This document shows, one piece after another, positions 35,132 to 45,360 of a stretch of DNA of 64,000 nt. The stretch comes from Lactobacillus equicursoris DSM 19284 = JCM 14600 = CIP 110162 (GTDB taxonomy: Bacteria; Bacillota; Bacilli; Lactobacillales; Lactobacillaceae), in the NCBI RefSeq assembly GCF_001434815.1, contig NZ_AZDU01000001.1:60715-124714 (forward strand), given 5' to 3'. The stretch's first letter is position 1. The number at the start of each line of letters is the position of its first letter. A program made the position numbers and the translations under genes. Under the pieces are notes generated by a model, which was given only the letters and a program-made list of their open reading frames with translations, was not told the origin of the DNA and made no database searches.

Positions 35132-37534
35132 TTATCTAGCCAAGTTTTGTCTAATTTGGGCCTTCATGAACAAACGAGTGGTATCGAATTCGATATCGCT
35201 GATCATTTCTTCAAACATGTTGTAGCCAGAGTCTTGGTATTCAACCAGTGGGTTCAATTGGCCGTAGCCTCTCAGGCCGATTGATTGCCGAAGTTGGTCC
35301 ATGGCATCGATGTGGTTGGTCCAGTGTTCGTCAACCACCCGCAAGATAACCACCTTTTCAAATTCCAGCATTTGTTCTGGATCAGCCAAGGCTTCTTCTT
35401 TTTCCTGGTAGTTGTCTTCTACCAGGTCGTAGAGCTGCTTCTTCAAGCCTTCTGGGGTGAAGGTCTTGAAGTCGATCTTGCTATCAACGTAGTCTTCACT
35501 AGCCAGGCAGGAAACGATGAAGTCGCGCAAGGAGTCAAGACGCCAAGTTGACCGGTCCCCTTGGGTGAACATGTCCACTTGGTGGTCGATAGTCCGGTGG
35601 ATCATTGGCATCAAGACTGACTTGAGAGACTTTTGTTCATCGATAACCTGCATCCGTTCCTTGTAGATGATTTCACGCTGAATCCGCATGACGTCGTCGT
35701 ATTGCAGGGTTTGCTTACGAGTGTCGTAGTTGTTCCCTTCAACCCGCTTTTGGGCAGATTCAACCTGCCGAGTGATCAGGCGGCTTTCGATGACCTTGTC
35801 GTCATCGTTGTCTGACAAGCGGTCCAAGAAGTCCTTTACTCGGTCCCCGCCAAAGCGCTTCATCAAGTCGTCTTCAAGAGACAGGTAAAAACGGGTGTAG
35901 CCTGGGTCACCCTGCCGGCCGGAACGACCACGCAGCTGGTTGTCAATACGGCGAGATTCGTGTCTTTCAGTACCGATAACGGCCAAACCGCCTAATTCCT
36001 TAACGCCTGGCCCCAGCTTGATGTCGGTACCACGACCAGCCATGTTGGTAGCGATGGTTACGGCACCGCGCTGACCGGCGTTCATGATGATCGCTGCTTC
36101 TTTAGCGTGGTTCTTGGCGTTCAAAACCGCGTGAGGGATGTGTTCTTGGTCCAGCATGTGGCTGAGCCGTTCAGAAGATTCGATAGAAACCGTACCAACC
36201 AGGACTGGCTGCCCCTTGGCGTGCCGCTGCTTGATTTCTTCCACAACCGCCTTGAACTTGGAATCCAGAGTTGGGTAAAGCAGGTCAGGCATGTCTTGTC
36301 TAATGACTGGACGATTGGTTGGGATGGTGATGACTTCCATGTTATAGATTTCACGGAATTCTTCTTCTTCAGTCTTAGCCGTACCCGTCATCCCGGCCAG
36401 CTTCTTGTACATTCTGAAGTAGTTCTGGTAAGTGATGGTAGCTTGGGTTTGGGATTCTTCTTGAATCTTAACGCCTTCTTTGGCTTCAATGGCTTGGTGG
36501 AGACCATCTGAGTAGCGGCGGCCTTCCATGACACGGCCAGTGAAGGAGTCAACGATCATGACTTCGCCATCTTGAACCACGTAGTCAATGTCTTTGAGCA
36601 TGATGTAGTTGGCCCGCAAGGCTTGGTCAATGTGGTGGACCAGCTTTTGGTTTTCGACGTCATAGAGGTTCTTCAAGCCGAAGTGGTCGCAGGCCTTTTG
36701 AATCCCGGTTCTAGTCAGGGAAATGGTCTTGGTTGGCCAGTCGATCTTGTAGTCGCCATGGTCTTCATCGTCATCAGCATCGTTGTCTGACTTGTCTTCA
36801 ACCAGCTTCTTAACGAAGCGGTCAGCCCGGATGTAGTCAGCGTTGGCTTGTTCTGCTTCACCAGAAATGATCAAAGGCGTTCTGGCTTCGTCGATCAAGA
36901 TGGAGTCAACTTCGTCGATGATCGCGTAGTTAAGCGGTCTTTGCACCATTTGTTCCTTGTAGACCACCATGTTGTCACGCAGGTAGTCAAAGCCAAGTTC
37001 GGAATTGGTGGAGTAAGTAACGTCACAAGCATAAGCTTCCCGCTTTTCTTCAGCGGACATGGTGGACACGTTCAAGCCAACCGTCAATCCCAGCCAGCGG
37101 TACAGCTGACCCATTTCGGTTTCGTCACGGCTTGATAGGTATTCGTTAACCGTAACAACGTGTACGCCCTTGCCAGTCAAAGCATTCAAGTAAACTGGCA
37201 TAGTGGCCGTCAAGGTCTTACCTTCACCGGTCATCATTTCAGCGATGTTACCCTTGTGCAGGGCAATCCCACCCAAGATTTGCACGTGGAATGGGTACAA
37301 GCCCAAAACCCGCTTAGAGGCTTCCCGGGAAACCGCAAAGGCTTCAGGAAGCAAGTCATCCAAAGTTTCGCCCTTTTCTAAGCGAGAACGAAATTCTGGA
37401 GTCTTTGCTTGCAGCTGCTCGTCGGTCAAAGCAGCCATTTCATCGGCATGAGCTTCGACCTTGTCTGCAATTTTTTCAAAGCGTTTCAGTTCGCGCTTAT
37501 CAGCGTTATACAATTTCTTTAAAATGTTTGCCAT
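35132..37534 (-). CDS. secA: Preprotein translocase ATPase SecA
   Basis: Motor of the Sec export pathway. 800 aa. Walker [14 protein letters not shown] near residue 105, DEAD-type IIDEVDSIL near 210, [12 protein letters not shown] near 490 and helicase motif [12 protein letters not shown] near 525. The protein ends at IRQNLAR and lacks the C-terminal Cys-rich zinc domain that binds SecB in many bacteria, a normal trait of lactobacilli. Ribosome site AAGGACG. Confidence 0.98.
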   Translation of the reverse strand: MANILKKLYNADKRELKRFEKIADKVEAHADEMAALTDEQLQAKTPEFRSRLEKGETLDDLLPEAFAVSREASKRVLGLYPFHVQILGGIALHKGNIAEMMTGEGKTLTATMPVYLNALTGKGVHVVTVNEYLSSRDETEMGQLYRWLGLTVGLNVSTMSAEEKREAYACDVTYSTNSELGFDYLRDNMVVYKEQMVQRPLNYAIIDEVDSILIDEARTPLIISGEAEQANADYIRADRFVKKLVEDKSDNDADDDEDHGDYKIDWPTKTISLTRTGIQKACDHFGLKNLYDVENQKLVHHIDQALRANYIMLKDIDYVVQDGEVMIVDSFTGRVMEGRRYSDGLHQAIEAKEGVKIQEESQTQATITYQNYFRMYKKLAGMTGTAKTEEEEFREIYNMEVITIPTNRPVIRQDMPDLLYPTLDSKFKAVVEEIKQRHAKGQPVLVGTVSIESSERLSHMLDQEHIPHAVLNAKNHAKEAAIIMNAGQRGAVTIATNMAGRGTDIKLGPGVKELGGLAVIGTERHESRRIDNQLRGRSGRQGDPGYTRFYLSLEDDLMKRFGGDRVKDFLDRLSDNDDDKVIESRLITRQVESAQKRVEGNNYDTRKQTLQYDDVMRIQREIIYKERMQVIDEQKSLKSVLMPMIHRTIDHQVDMFTQGDRSTWRLDSLRDFIVSCLASEDYVDSKIDFKTFTPEGLKKQLYDLVEDNYQEKEEALADPEQMLEFEKVVILRVVDEHWTNHIDAMDQLRQSIGLRGYGQLNPLVEYQDSGYNMFEEMISDIEFDTTRLFMKAQIRQNLAR

Positions 37535-37621
37535 TTAATCGTCCTTATTTCTGATATTTAGTCTAGAATCACAGAATAATTTTAACATGTAAATGCGTAA
37601 ATTTAAAATTTTCTACAAAAT

Positions 37622-37646
37622 AAAAGGCATGATTTCTCATCATGCC
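37622..37646 (-). terminator. Terminator of hpf
   Basis: GGCATGAT (37626-37633) pairs with ATCATGCC (37639-37646); AAAA/TTTT flank on the minus-strand exit side. Confidence 0.82.
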
Positions 37647-37698
37647 CCTTATTTGACTAAAAATCAGTCTTTTTCGGTCTTAATTTACTAAGTCAAAA

Positions 37699-38250
37699 TT
37701 ATTCGTTAGTTTCGATCAAGCCGTAGCTGCCGTCATTACGACGGTAAACTACGCTAGTGCCGTTGGTTTCAGCATCTTGGAAGACGAAGAAGTCGTGTTC
37801 CAGCATGTCCATTTGCAAGATTGCTTCTTCTGGGTCCATTGGCTTCAAGTTAACGCGCTTGTTGCGGACAATCTTGAACATTGGAGCCTTTTCTTCCTTG
37901 GCTTCTGGAGCTTCTTCTGGAACAAAGAATTCGTCCAAGCCCTTTTCACGGCTCTTGCGGTTGACACGGGTCTTGTACTTTCTGATTTGACGTTCAAGCT
38001 TCTCTGAAACAAAGTCAATGCTGCGGTACATGTCATCCGTCGTTTCTTCAGCTCTCAAAACCAAGTATGGAAGTGGAATGGTTACTTCGACCTTAGCTGA
38101 GTGGTCACGGTATACCTTCAAATTAACGTGAGCGATCACGTCTTGGTTCAATTCAAAGTACTTTTCAAGCTTAGTCAAGCGCTTTTCAACGTAATCTCTT
38201 AAGGCTTCGGTTACTTCAATATTTTCGCCACGAACATTGTACTTTAACAT
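37699..38250 (-). CDS. hpf: Ribosome hibernation promoting factor, long form (HPF)
   Basis: Dimerises and silences 70S ribosomes in stationary phase. 183 aa: N-terminal S30AE fold (residues 1-100, beginning MLKYNVRGENIEVTEALRDY) and C-terminal dimerisation domain (about 125-183, with PMDPEEAILQMDMLEHDFFVF), joined by an acidic linker. The long form is the only hibernation factor usually present in lactobacilli. Own promoter with a cre-like sequence and own terminator, so a monocistronic unit. Confidence 0.96.
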   Translation of the reverse strand: MLKYNVRGENIEVTEALRDYVEKRLTKLEKYFELNQDVIAHVNLKVYRDHSAKVEVTIPLPYLVLRAEETTDDMYRSIDFVSEKLERQIRKYKTRVNRKSREKGLDEFFVPEEAPEAKEEKAPMFKIVRNKRVNLKPMDPEEAILQMDMLEHDFFVFQDAETNGTSVVYRRNDGSYGLIETNE

Positions 38251-38294
38251 AATAAGTATCTCCTTTCCCGCTTTCGCGGTTTCTTTCTACTCAT

Positions 38295-38321
38295 ATTATA
38301 CCAAATCTGAAAGCGCTTTGT
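38295..38321 (-). promoter_or_regulatory. hpf promoter with cre-like (CcpA) site
   Basis: Minus strand: TGGTATAAT, an extended -10 with TATAAT at 38295-38300. Immediately upstream, 38308-38321 reads TGAAAGCGCTTTGT on the plus strand, 12 of 14 positions identical to the palindromic cre TGAAAGCGCTTTCA. It overlaps the spacer/-35 region, the position of a repressor. Confidence 0.65.
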
Positions 38322-38329
38322 GAAAATAT

Positions 38330-39013
38330 TTAGCGACTAATTGAAAAACTTTCGATTTCTACTTCAGGAAAAGCCGTCCAAATCATGTCGCGAGCATGGT
38401 AAAGCGTTCGGCCTGTGGTATAAATGTCATCCAAAAGAAGGATCTTGCCTGTTATTGTACCCCTAAATTCCGGATTTAAAAAGAAATTTTGCTTGGCCTG
38501 CATTCTGGCTTTTTTATTTTTTTCGCCCTGAGCCCCGCTGCCCGCTTTTTTCAGGAGCAGGGGCGTCAAGGGCACTAGGGGGTTAAAAATCTCCCAAATA
38601 GTATCGTAACCCCGCTTTTGCTGGTGGTCAGGGTTGGTGGGTACGGGCACATAGTAGTCAAATTGCAGCTTGACTAGGTCCTCTTTGGCTAGTTCGGACA
38701 AGAGCTGGCAAAGGATATAGTCACCGTAGCGCTTGTAGCTGACCATCAGGTCGTGAAAGGCTGCGTTATAGTCATAAGCAGCATGGTTGAGCAGAATCTT
38801 GCCCTGGTATGCCCTTTGCCATTTTTGACAGTCTTGGCAAATTTCGCTTTTTTCTTGTTCTCTGCCGCATTGGGGGCAGCGGGTGCCAGTCAGTCGGTGA
38901 AACTTTTGCCAGCAAGCCGGGCACATGGTGCTATTTTTTTCTTTTTTCGGGGAAAAAAGCGCTAAAAAGTCGATCTTCGGCATAAAGTCAGTATTGCACA
39001 CTAAACACTTCAT
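38330..39013 (-). CDS. comFC: DNA-uptake / phosphoribosyltransferase-like protein ComFC
   Basis: 227 aa from ATG 39011-39013, which overlaps the comFA stop in ATGA. The N-terminal zinc finger has CLVC, CPAC, CPQC and CQDC pairs (residues 3-70), and the C-terminal half carries a phosphoribosyltransferase-type loop LLLDDIYTTGRT near residue 195. In naturally competent bacteria ComFC works with ComFA in bringing single-stranded DNA across the membrane. The reading frame is intact. Confidence 0.93.
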   Translation of the reverse strand: MKCLVCNTDFMPKIDFLALFSPKKEKNSTMCPACWQKFHRLTGTRCPQCGREQEKSEICQDCQKWQRAYQGKILLNHAAYDYNAAFHDLMVSYKRYGDYILCQLLSELAKEDLVKLQFDYYVPVPTNPDHQQKRGYDTIWEIFNPLVPLTPLLLKKAGSGAQGEKNKKARMQAKQNFFLNPEFRGTITGKILLLDDIYTTGRTLYHARDMIWTAFPEVEIESFSISR

Positions 39014-40290
39014 CGGTTCATCTCCTTGATCTGCTTGACGGCCTGCTGGATCTGCCGGGTGTAGTAGTGGTAGCAAAATAGCACCAGTCCCGTTTGGTCG
39101 TCCTTGTCTCGCCCGACCCGGCCGGCAATCTGGACTAGGCTGGAGGTTTGGTAGATCCGGTCGTCGGCAGCGACGATAATTACCCAGACATGCTTGAAGG
39201 TGACCCCGCGCTCTAAGATAGTCGTTGTGACCAGCAAGTCTAGCTTGCCCTCCCGAAAGGCTTGGACTTTTTCTAGCCGATCGGGGTCCTCAGCGTAGAC
39301 GCCAGCCATTTTAAGCTCAGCCAGCCCTTTTTCTTTTTTCAATAAATCAAGGTAAATTGGAATCTCGCTGATTCTGGGCACAAAGACTAAAAGGGGGTGG
39401 CCGCTTTGGCAGGCCTGAACAATCCGCTTGACCAGCTTGGGATGGAGGCCCTTCTTGCCGATGAAGGGCCGGTAGTACTGGTCTAGTTTCGGGATCGGCA
39501 ACAAGCCCCCGTGAAAGCGCCGCTTCAGCCTAATTTCGGCCAGCTGGCCCTTTTTAACAGCAATTTCCAGGTCCTTTGGCGGCGTCGCCGTGAGAAAAAC
39601 GCGGCTGCCCGTCTTTTTGACGGCATTTTGGGCAGCAAAGTGGAGCTGGGGGCTGCCGGCAAAAGGAAAGGAATCAACCTCATCGATGATCAAGAGGTCA
39701 AAGGCCTGGTAGTACTTCATCAATTGGTGGGTGGTGCAGATGACCAGCTGCTCGCCGGCTGGCTCTTTCTCCATTTTGCCGTGGTAGCAGCCGACCATAA
39801 TTTGGCCAAAAGCGGCTGACAGGCGCGGAAAGAGCTCATTAACGACGTCAATCCGCGGGGTGGCGATGGCTGCCCTCTTTCCTTGGCTAAAGGCTTCTGC
39901 CAAAAGGGGAAAAATCATCTCGGTCTTCCCCGCCCCGGTTACGGCATGAACCAGGCAGTCCTTTTTCTTGGCAAATTGTTCTAGCAAAAATTGGCTGACC
40001 TCGGCTTGAGCTGGCCGCAGCTGCCCGGTCCAGGTCATGCCCCTTTGCTTAGGGTAAGTGCCGCTAGCTGCTTGCCGAACCAGGTACTTGCCCTGGTCCA
40101 GCCGGCCCAGGCCCACGCACTCCCGGCAATAAAGTGCCCCACTTGGCAAGCGGGCGTAGCAGACGCTCCCGCAGCGCTGGCAGCAGCCCTTTTGAACAGC
40201 CGGAATTGCAGTTTGGCCTTGATTTGTGCTATGATCCAAGTTGTCAACCAACCACTGGCGACCAGCCTTGGATGAAATTGCTTCGTTCAT
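39010..40290 (-). CDS. comFA: DEAD-box ATPase ComFA, DNA-uptake motor
   Basis: Helicase-like ATPase that drives single-stranded DNA entry during transformation, 426 aa. N-terminal Cys4 zinc finger (CQRC and CREC, residues 37-58), Walker A VTGAGKTEMI near residue 120, DEVD in IIDEVDSFPF near 200, LTATPP near 230 and motif VI QIAGRVGRD near 395. ATG at 40288-40290 after GGAGG. A 22-bp motif shared with coiA and recA stands 12 nt upstream. The frame is undisturbed although the species is not known for transformation. Confidence 0.95.
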   Translation of the reverse strand: MNEAISSKAGRQWLVDNLDHSTNQGQTAIPAVQKGCCQRCGSVCYARLPSGALYCRECVGLGRLDQGKYLVRQAASGTYPKQRGMTWTGQLRPAQAEVSQFLLEQFAKKKDCLVHAVTGAGKTEMIFPLLAEAFSQGKRAAIATPRIDVVNELFPRLSAAFGQIMVGCYHGKMEKEPAGEQLVICTTHQLMKYYQAFDLLIIDEVDSFPFAGSPQLHFAAQNAVKKTGSRVFLTATPPKDLEIAVKKGQLAEIRLKRRFHGGLLPIPKLDQYYRPFIGKKGLHPKLVKRIVQACQSGHPLLVFVPRISEIPIYLDLLKKEKGLAELKMAGVYAEDPDRLEKVQAFREGKLDLLVTTTILERGVTFKHVWVIIVAADDRIYQTSSLVQIAGRVGRDKDDQTGLVLFCYHYYTRQIQQAVKQIKEMNR

Positions 40291-40302
40291 GAAAAATCGC
40301 CT

Positions 40303-40325
40303 CCACTTATTATTACGCCAAAAAA
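40303..40325 (-). promoter_or_regulatory. Competence-type promoter motif of comFA
   Basis: Minus strand TTTTTGGCGTAATAATAAGTGG, ending 12 nt before the comFA ATG and merging with its ribosome site. It matches the coiA copy at all but one and the recA copy at all but two positions. T-run plus CGTAATAA resembles the ComX/SigH (CIN-box) type of promoter. Confidence 0.75.
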
Positions 40326-40335
40326 GGAGATTTTC

Positions 40336-41001
40336 TTGTCAAAAGGTGCATATTTTTTAACAATTTTAACAGATGGCCAGCATGAGCTGGTAATTAAGAA
40401 AAGCCGCTTCATCGCAACCATGGCCCGGGTCAACAGCGAAGAAGAAGCCAAAGCCTTTATCGCTCAAACCAGCAAGAAGTACCATGACGCTACCCACAAC
40501 ACTTATGCCTACACGATCGGTGAAAACGACGAGCACGTCAAGGCCAGCGACAACGGCGAACCCTCTGGTACAGCCGGCATCCCCGAACTCAAGGCGCTCC
40601 AGCTGATGCAGCTGAAAAATGTCGCCGTCGTCGTCACCCGCTACTTTGGCGGGATCAAACTGGGCGCTGGAGGCTTGATCCGGGCTTATTCAAACAGCGT
40701 AACCGAAGCCGCTGAAGCCATCGGGGTGGTTAAAAGGGTCCTGCAGCAAGAGCTCCTCTTTACTATACCTTATAATCGCTATGATGAGGTCAACCACTTT
40801 TTAGAAGAAAAAGACATCTACGTAGCTGACCGGGAATACGCGGCCGAGATCACCATATCGGTTTACCTGGACTTAGACCAAGTAGACGACTTTAAGGCAG
40901 AATTGACCGACCTTTTGGCCGGCAAGGTCAAAATTATCAAGGGCGACCAGCGCTACAACGAAATTCCGGTTAAAAATCATCATTATCGCCAAGAAGACTA
41001 A
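40336..41001 (+). CDS. yigZ: YigZ/IMPACT family protein
   Basis: 221 aa, start TTG at 40336-40338 after AAGGAG. N-terminal IMPACT domain with ASDNGEPSGTAGIP near residue 75 and VVTRYFGGIKLGAGGLIRAY near residue 100, followed by a DUF1949 domain (about 140-205). Members of the family are thought to interact with translation or proteolysis factors; the role is not settled. It is transcribed away from comFA with only 45 nt between start codons, an arrangement also seen in streptococci. Confidence 0.92.
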   Translation: MSKGAYFLTILTDGQHELVIKKSRFIATMARVNSEEEAKAFIAQTSKKYHDATHNTYAYTIGENDEHVKASDNGEPSGTAGIPELKALQLMQLKNVAVVVTRYFGGIKLGAGGLIRAYSNSVTEAAEAIGVVKRVLQQELLFTIPYNRYDEVNHFLEEKDIYVADREYAAEITISVYLDLDQVDDFKAELTDLLAGKVKIIKGDQRYNEIPVKNHHYRQED

Positions 41002-41030
41002 AACAGAGACCATAAAGGTCTCTGTTTTTT
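41001..41030. terminator. Bidirectional terminator yigZ / tagO
   Basis: AAACAGAGACC (41001-41011) pairs with GGTCTCTGTTT (41017-41027), loop of 5, T-run on both exits. Confidence 0.9.
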
Positions 41031-41034
41031 CTGC

Positions 41035-42240
41035 TTATTTTTTATTTTTTGACTGATCAGCCTTGGCTTCAGGCTTGTGGCCGCCCTTAGACCGCTCCTG
41101 CCACTCTTTAGGCTTGGCCTGGCCCTGGTGCCAGACTTCCACGTGCGGCTCTTTAGAAGTGGCCGTATGAAGGACCAGGTGACCAATCAACTTGGTTAGA
41201 GGCTTATACTTTTTCCCCAACAGGCCAATCGATTCCACGAAAAGCTCAACGGCAATCAAGAGCCCGATGAGCAGCATGGCCATGGCCCAAACCGGCGACA
41301 GCAAGAAGAGCATGGATACGAAGGAATAGATCAAGGACAAGGCATAAATGACCAAGACCGTCTGCCTTTGGGTCAGCCCCAGCCGCATCAACTGGTGGTG
41401 GAGGTGGTGCTTGTCAGCTTGAGAGATCGGCTTATTGTTCAGCTTACGCCGGATAATGGCATAAATCGTGTCGGAAATCGGCACGCCCAAGATGACAATG
41501 GGCACGACCAGGGAGATAAAGGTGACGTTTTTCAGCCCCTTCAAGGCCAAAACCGAGATCATGAAGCCAAGATAAAGCGCCCCGGTGTCACCCAGGAAGA
41601 TTTTGGCCGGGTTGAAATTATAAGGCAAAAAGCCCATCAAACACGCTGCCAGCATAAAGCAGGCAATTGGCACGTACAAGCCCTGGTTTCTTAAGAAGTA
41701 GTAGCCCACGATCCCCATGGTCAATAAGGAGATGCAGGACACCCCGCTAGCTAGACCATCTAAACCATCGATCAGGTTAACCGCATTGGTCAAGGCCAGG
41801 ATCCAGAAGATGGTGATCGGCAGACTGAGATACCAAGGCAGGTTGATCACCTGATTGGTCAAGGGGATGTTCAATTCCGTCATCCGGATTTGGGCCAGGT
41901 AGTAAATGACTAAGGCCGCAACGAAGATCCCGGCCATTTTTTGCCAAGGCTTCAGCTCCAAGATATCGTCAATCATCCCGGTCAAGACGATCACGCTTGA
42001 GGCTAAGAAGACAGAAAAGAGCTCATGGGTTGGGAACTGCTCTCTTAAAAGGATAAAGCAGCCAATGTTAAAAGTGACAAAAATCCCGAGGCCCCCGATG
42101 GTTGGCATGGGCTTCTTGTTCACCCTGCGGGCATTAGGATTGTCCACGGCCCCTAAGACAAAGGCCAGACGTCTGATAAACGGCGTTATTGCAACTTGAA
42201 TGATGACCATTAAGAACAGGTCGACAAAAATCTTAAACAT
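41035..42240 (-). CDS. tagO: Undecaprenyl-phosphate GlcNAc-1-phosphate transferase TagO
   Basis: Starts wall teichoic acid or polysaccharide assembly by moving GlcNAc-1-P onto undecaprenyl phosphate. 401 aa, about ten membrane segments of the MraY/WecA fold. Catalytic aspartates lie in NAVNLIDGLDGLASG near residue 155, FLGDTGALYLGF near 215 and KHHLHHQLMRLG near 285. A hydrophilic Lys/Glu-rich C-terminal tail of about 45 residues is longer than in Bacillus TagO. Confidence 0.94.
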   Translation of the reverse strand: MFKIFVDLFLMVIIQVAITPFIRRLAFVLGAVDNPNARRVNKKPMPTIGGLGIFVTFNIGCFILLREQFPTHELFSVFLASSVIVLTGMIDDILELKPWQKMAGIFVAALVIYYLAQIRMTELNIPLTNQVINLPWYLSLPITIFWILALTNAVNLIDGLDGLASGVSCISLLTMGIVGYYFLRNQGLYVPIACFMLAACLMGFLPYNFNPAKIFLGDTGALYLGFMISVLALKGLKNVTFISLVVPIVILGVPISDTIYAIIRRKLNNKPISQADKHHLHHQLMRLGLTQRQTVLVIYALSLIYSFVSMLFLLSPVWAMAMLLIGLLIAVELFVESIGLLGKKYKPLTKLIGHLVLHTATSKEPHVEVWHQGQAKPKEWQERSKGGHKPEAKADQSKNKK

Positions 42241-42335
42241 GCAATGCTACTTTCTGAATTAGTTAATCTAAATTATTATACCGACCTTTGACCCCTTTTG
42301 CCAAATCCAGGAGAAAAATCACAAAAAAGCCTAGA

Positions 42336-42362
42336 AAAAAAGTCCAGAATAATCTGGACTTT
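42336..42362 (-). terminator. Terminator of rny
   Basis: AAAAGTCCAGA pairs with TCTGGACTTTT around AATA, with a long T-run on the minus-strand exit. Confidence 0.9.
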
Positions 42363-42365
42363 TCC

Positions 42366-44009
42366 TTATTTGGCAACTGCCACAGCACGTTTCTCCCGTA
42401 TAACGGTAATCTTGATATTGCCTGGGTAATCGAGTTCTTTTTCAACTCGGTCGCGAATTTCGTGGGCCAAAACCGTGATTTCATCATCAGAAATCTTGGC
42501 TGGCTCAACCATTACCCGCACTTCGCGGCCCGCTTGGATCGCGTATGCTTGCTTGACGCCATCGTAGCTGTTGGCGATGTCTTCTAGTTCAGTCAAGCGG
42601 CGGATGTAGTTTTCTAGGCTTTCAGAACGGGCACCTGGGCGAGCTGAGGAAATCGTATCCGCTGCTACGACCAGTTCCGCAATAAATGACAATTTCGGTA
42701 CATCCCCGTGGTGGGCCGCAATTGCGTTTACCACCAATTCTGGTTCATGGTACTTCCGTGTCAATTCAACACCGATTTCTACGTGGGAGCCTTCAATATC
42801 GTGGTCAATTGCCTTGCCAATATCGTGTAATAATCCCGCGCGAACTGCTAATTTTTCATCCAAACCAAGTTCTGCAGCCATTGTCCCAGCTAACTTGCCG
42901 ACTTCAATTGAGTGGGCTAAGACATTTTGCCCATAAGAAGTCCGGTACTTCAACCGGCCTAAGACCTTGACCAGTTCTGGGTGCATCCGGTGAATGCCCA
43001 GTTCCATCAAGGCACTTTCCCCGGCTTCGTAGATGTCGTCATTGACTTCCTTGCGCGCCTTGTCCACCATCTCTTCGATGCGAGCTGGGTGAATGCGGCC
43101 GTCCTTGATCAGCTTCTGCAAGGCTCTTTTTGCCACTTCTCGTCTGATCGAATCAAAGCCGCTCAAGGTAACCGTCTTTGGCGTATCGTCAATGATCAGG
43201 TCCACCCCGGTCATGGCTTCAAAGGAGCGAATGTTGCGGCCTTCGCGACCAATAATCCGCCCCTTCATTTCATCATTTGGCAGGTCGACGACTGAGACGG
43301 TCGTTTCCGCTACCGTGTCGGCAGCACTGCTTTGAATGGCGTCGACAATGACTTGGTGAGCAAAGCGATCAGCCTTGGCCGTGACATCTTCTTGCATGTT
43401 TCTGATCATTTCGGCCTTTTCTTTGACCAAGTGATCAGATACCTGGGCCAAAACGATCTTCTTGGCTTCGTCTTCATCTAAGTTAGAGACTTCTAAAAGC
43501 TTCTCGTTTTGCTGCTTGACCAGGTCTTCGGCTTCGCTTTGCAACTGAGCAGTTTTTTCTTCCTGCTTCTTGATTTGGTTCTTTCTTTGTGTGAGTTGGT
43601 TCTCCTTCTCATCCAGCACGCCGCTGCGATGATCCAAAGTATCTTCTTTTTGCTGGAGACGGTTTTCCTTACGGGCGATTTCATCTCTGCGCCCATTCAA
43701 CTCATCTTCAACCTTTTGCCGGTAATCCCTGATTTCTTCTTGGGCTTCCAGGATCTTAGCCTTCTTTTCGGTTTCCGCATCCCGCATTGCTGCCTCTGCT
43801 TCCTGCCTTTTGGCTGCGGCTTCTGCCTTAGCAACTTCGACTTCCGCTTTAGCCTTGGCTAAAAGGGAGTCGGCACTTTGCTTGGCATTTTCAGCCTTTT
43901 GTTCCCAAGAGTTCTTTCTGATGGCGTAGCCAATCAGGATCCCCACGACAAGTGAAATAAGAAAAACTACCACGAACGCGACGAGATAAAATATACTGTT
44001 ATTCATCAT
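42366..44009 (-). CDS. rny: Ribonuclease Y
   Basis: Membrane-anchored endoribonuclease that initiates mRNA decay. 547 aa from the first of two ATGs. One N-terminal transmembrane helix (about 7-29), a long Ala/Glu/Lys/Gln coiled coil (about 35-210, DNA clearly repetitive), a KH domain ([15 protein letters not shown] near residue 253) and an HD domain with [12 protein letters not shown] near residue 395. The coiled coil is a little longer than in Bacillus. Confidence 0.96.
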   Translation of the reverse strand: MMNNSIFYLVAFVVVFLISLVVGILIGYAIRKNSWEQKAENAKQSADSLLAKAKAEVEVAKAEAAAKRQEAEAAMRDAETEKKAKILEAQEEIRDYRQKVEDELNGRRDEIARKENRLQQKEDTLDHRSGVLDEKENQLTQRKNQIKKQEEKTAQLQSEAEDLVKQQNEKLLEVSNLDEDEAKKIVLAQVSDHLVKEKAEMIRNMQEDVTAKADRFAHQVIVDAIQSSAADTVAETTVSVVDLPNDEMKGRIIGREGRNIRSFEAMTGVDLIIDDTPKTVTLSGFDSIRREVAKRALQKLIKDGRIHPARIEEMVDKARKEVNDDIYEAGESALMELGIHRMHPELVKVLGRLKYRTSYGQNVLAHSIEVGKLAGTMAAELGLDEKLAVRAGLLHDIGKAIDHDIEGSHVEIGVELTRKYHEPELVVNAIAAHHGDVPKLSFIAELVVAADTISSARPGARSESLENYIRRLTELEDIANSYDGVKQAYAIQAGREVRVMVEPAKISDDEITVLAHEIRDRVEKELDYPGNIKITVIREKRAVAVAK

Positions 44010-44102
44010 AAATCACGTCGTCCTTATTTCTAGAATTATTCACACACACTTAATCATAAGTTACAATCTTATTTAAGTCAATTATTAGATTAAGCTGAAA
44101 AG

Positions 44103-44132
44103 AAAAAAGAAACTGCCAGCAAATTGGCAGTT
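44103..44132 (-). terminator. Terminator of recA
   Basis: AACTGCCA (44111-44118) and TGGCAGTT (44125-44132) with a T-rich minus-strand tail TCTTTTTTC. Confidence 0.85.
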
Positions 44133-44149
44133 CTTTTAAGAGCTTTTAG

Positions 44150-45262
44150 CTATTTGTCTTCGGTCTTAGCAGCATCGGCAGCTTCAGCTGGTGCTTCTTG
44201 ACCAGCATCAGCCTTCTTAGCCCGCTTTTCCTTGATCTTTTCTGGGTTTTCCTTTTCTTCCAAAGATTCGTCATCAATGCCGTAGGCCTTGCGGACTTGA
44301 CTTTGGATGTCATTGTAGATGTCAGGATGCTCTTCCAAATACTTCTTGGCGTTTTCCCGGCCTTGGCCGATCTTTTCGCCGTGGTAGGAGTACCAAGCTC
44401 CGGCCTTGTCCACGATGTCTTGGTCGGCAGCCATGTCCAAAAGTTCACCTGATTGGGAAATACCTTGACCATACATGATGTCAACTTCAGCAACCTTGAA
44501 TGGCGGAGCCACCTTGTTCTTGACAACCTTAATCTTCACCCGGTTACCGATCACGTTGGTGGATTGCTTGATTTGTTCTGCCCGGCGGACTTCCAAACGG
44601 ATAGTGGAGTAGAACTTCAAAGCCCGGCCACCTGGGGTGGTTTCTGGGTTACCAAACATCACGCCGACCTTTTCCCGGATCTGGTTGATAAAGATGGCGA
44701 TGGTCTTGGTCTTGTTGATAGTCCCTGACAACTTTCTCAAGGCCTGGCTCATCAAACGGGCCTGCAGACCCACGTGAGAGTCACCCATTTCCCCTTCAAT
44801 TTCTGCCCGCGGCACCAGAGCGGCAACGGAGTCGACAACCACGATGTCGATGGCGCCACTGGAGATCAAGGTATCCGCAATTTGCAGACCTTCTTCCCCA
44901 GTGTTTGGCTGTGACAGGATCAACTGGTCGATGTCAACGCCCAAGGCTTCAGCGTAAGCTGGGTCCATGGCGTTTTCGGCATCGATATAAGCAGCCGTGC
45001 CACCGCGCTTTTGTACTTCAGCAACGGCGTGCAGGGCAACAGTCGTCTTACCGGATGATTCTGGACCATAGATTTCTACGATCCGGCCTCGTGGGTAGCC
45101 GCCCACGCCCAAAGCCGCATCCAGGGCCAAAGAGCCTGAAGGAACAGTGGAGATTTGGGTATCAACCTTTTCCCCCATCCGCATAACGGCACCTTTACCA
45201 AAATTCTTTTCGATTTTCTTTAAAGCAGCCTCAAGAGCAGCTTGCTTTTCATCTTTAGCCAA
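44150..45262 (-). CDS. recA: Recombinase RecA
   Basis: Strand-exchange recombinase and SOS co-protease. I use TTG 45260-45262 as start (370 aa, [16 protein letters not shown]); AGGAGG is 8 nt upstream. The frame extends to 45364 but covers the promoter. Walker [10 protein letters not shown] near residue 69, [18 protein letters not shown] loop 1 region near 150 and [14 protein letters not shown] near 200. The C-terminal 45 residues are an unusual Lys/Ala/Glu-rich tail. Upstream DNA holds a SigA promoter, an SOS box and the competence motif; the usual neighbour cinA is missing. Confidence 0.97.
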   Translation of the reverse strand: MAKDEKQAALEAALKKIEKNFGKGAVMRMGEKVDTQISTVPSGSLALDAALGVGGYPRGRIVEIYGPESSGKTTVALHAVAEVQKRGGTAAYIDAENAMDPAYAEALGVDIDQLILSQPNTGEEGLQIADTLISSGAIDIVVVDSVAALVPRAEIEGEMGDSHVGLQARLMSQALRKLSGTINKTKTIAIFINQIREKVGVMFGNPETTPGGRALKFYSTIRLEVRRAEQIKQSTNVIGNRVKIKVVKNKVAPPFKVAEVDIMYGQGISQSGELLDMAADQDIVDKAGAWYSYHGEKIGQGRENAKKYLEEHPDIYNDIQSQVRKAYGIDDESLEEKENPEKIKEKRAKKADAGQEAPAEAADAAKTEDK

Positions 45263-45296
45263 ATTTAAAACCTCCTGGAGTTTCTTACATGTATCT

Positions 45297-45326
45297 ATTA
45301 TACTTTGAACTTGCCTCAAAAAGCAA
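45297..45326 (-). promoter_or_regulatory. Housekeeping promoter of recA
   Basis: TTGCTT (45321-45326), 18-nt spacer, TATAAT (45297-45302) on the minus strand, predicted start about 28 nt before the start codon. Confidence 0.75.
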
Positions 45327-45334
45327 GAAAAAAG

Positions 45335-45348
45335 CGAACTAGAGTTCC
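45335..45348 (-). promoter_or_regulatory. LexA (SOS) box of recA
   Basis: CGAAC-TAGA-GTTCC on the plus strand, one mismatch to CGAAC-N4-GTTCG. It lies just upstream of the -35 hexamer, between the housekeeping promoter and the competence motif. Confidence 0.82.
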
Positions 45349-45360
45349 AAACTTTTCCCT

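Noticed and set aside
39013..39076. Upstream start of ComFC within comFA
   Set aside because: ATG 39013 in an ATGA overlap with GGAG upstream opens the conserved zinc finger; the extension has no counterpart.
43509..43862. Leu/Phe-rich plus-strand frame opposite rny
   Set aside because: Antisense of the repetitive coiled-coil codons, not a membrane protein gene.
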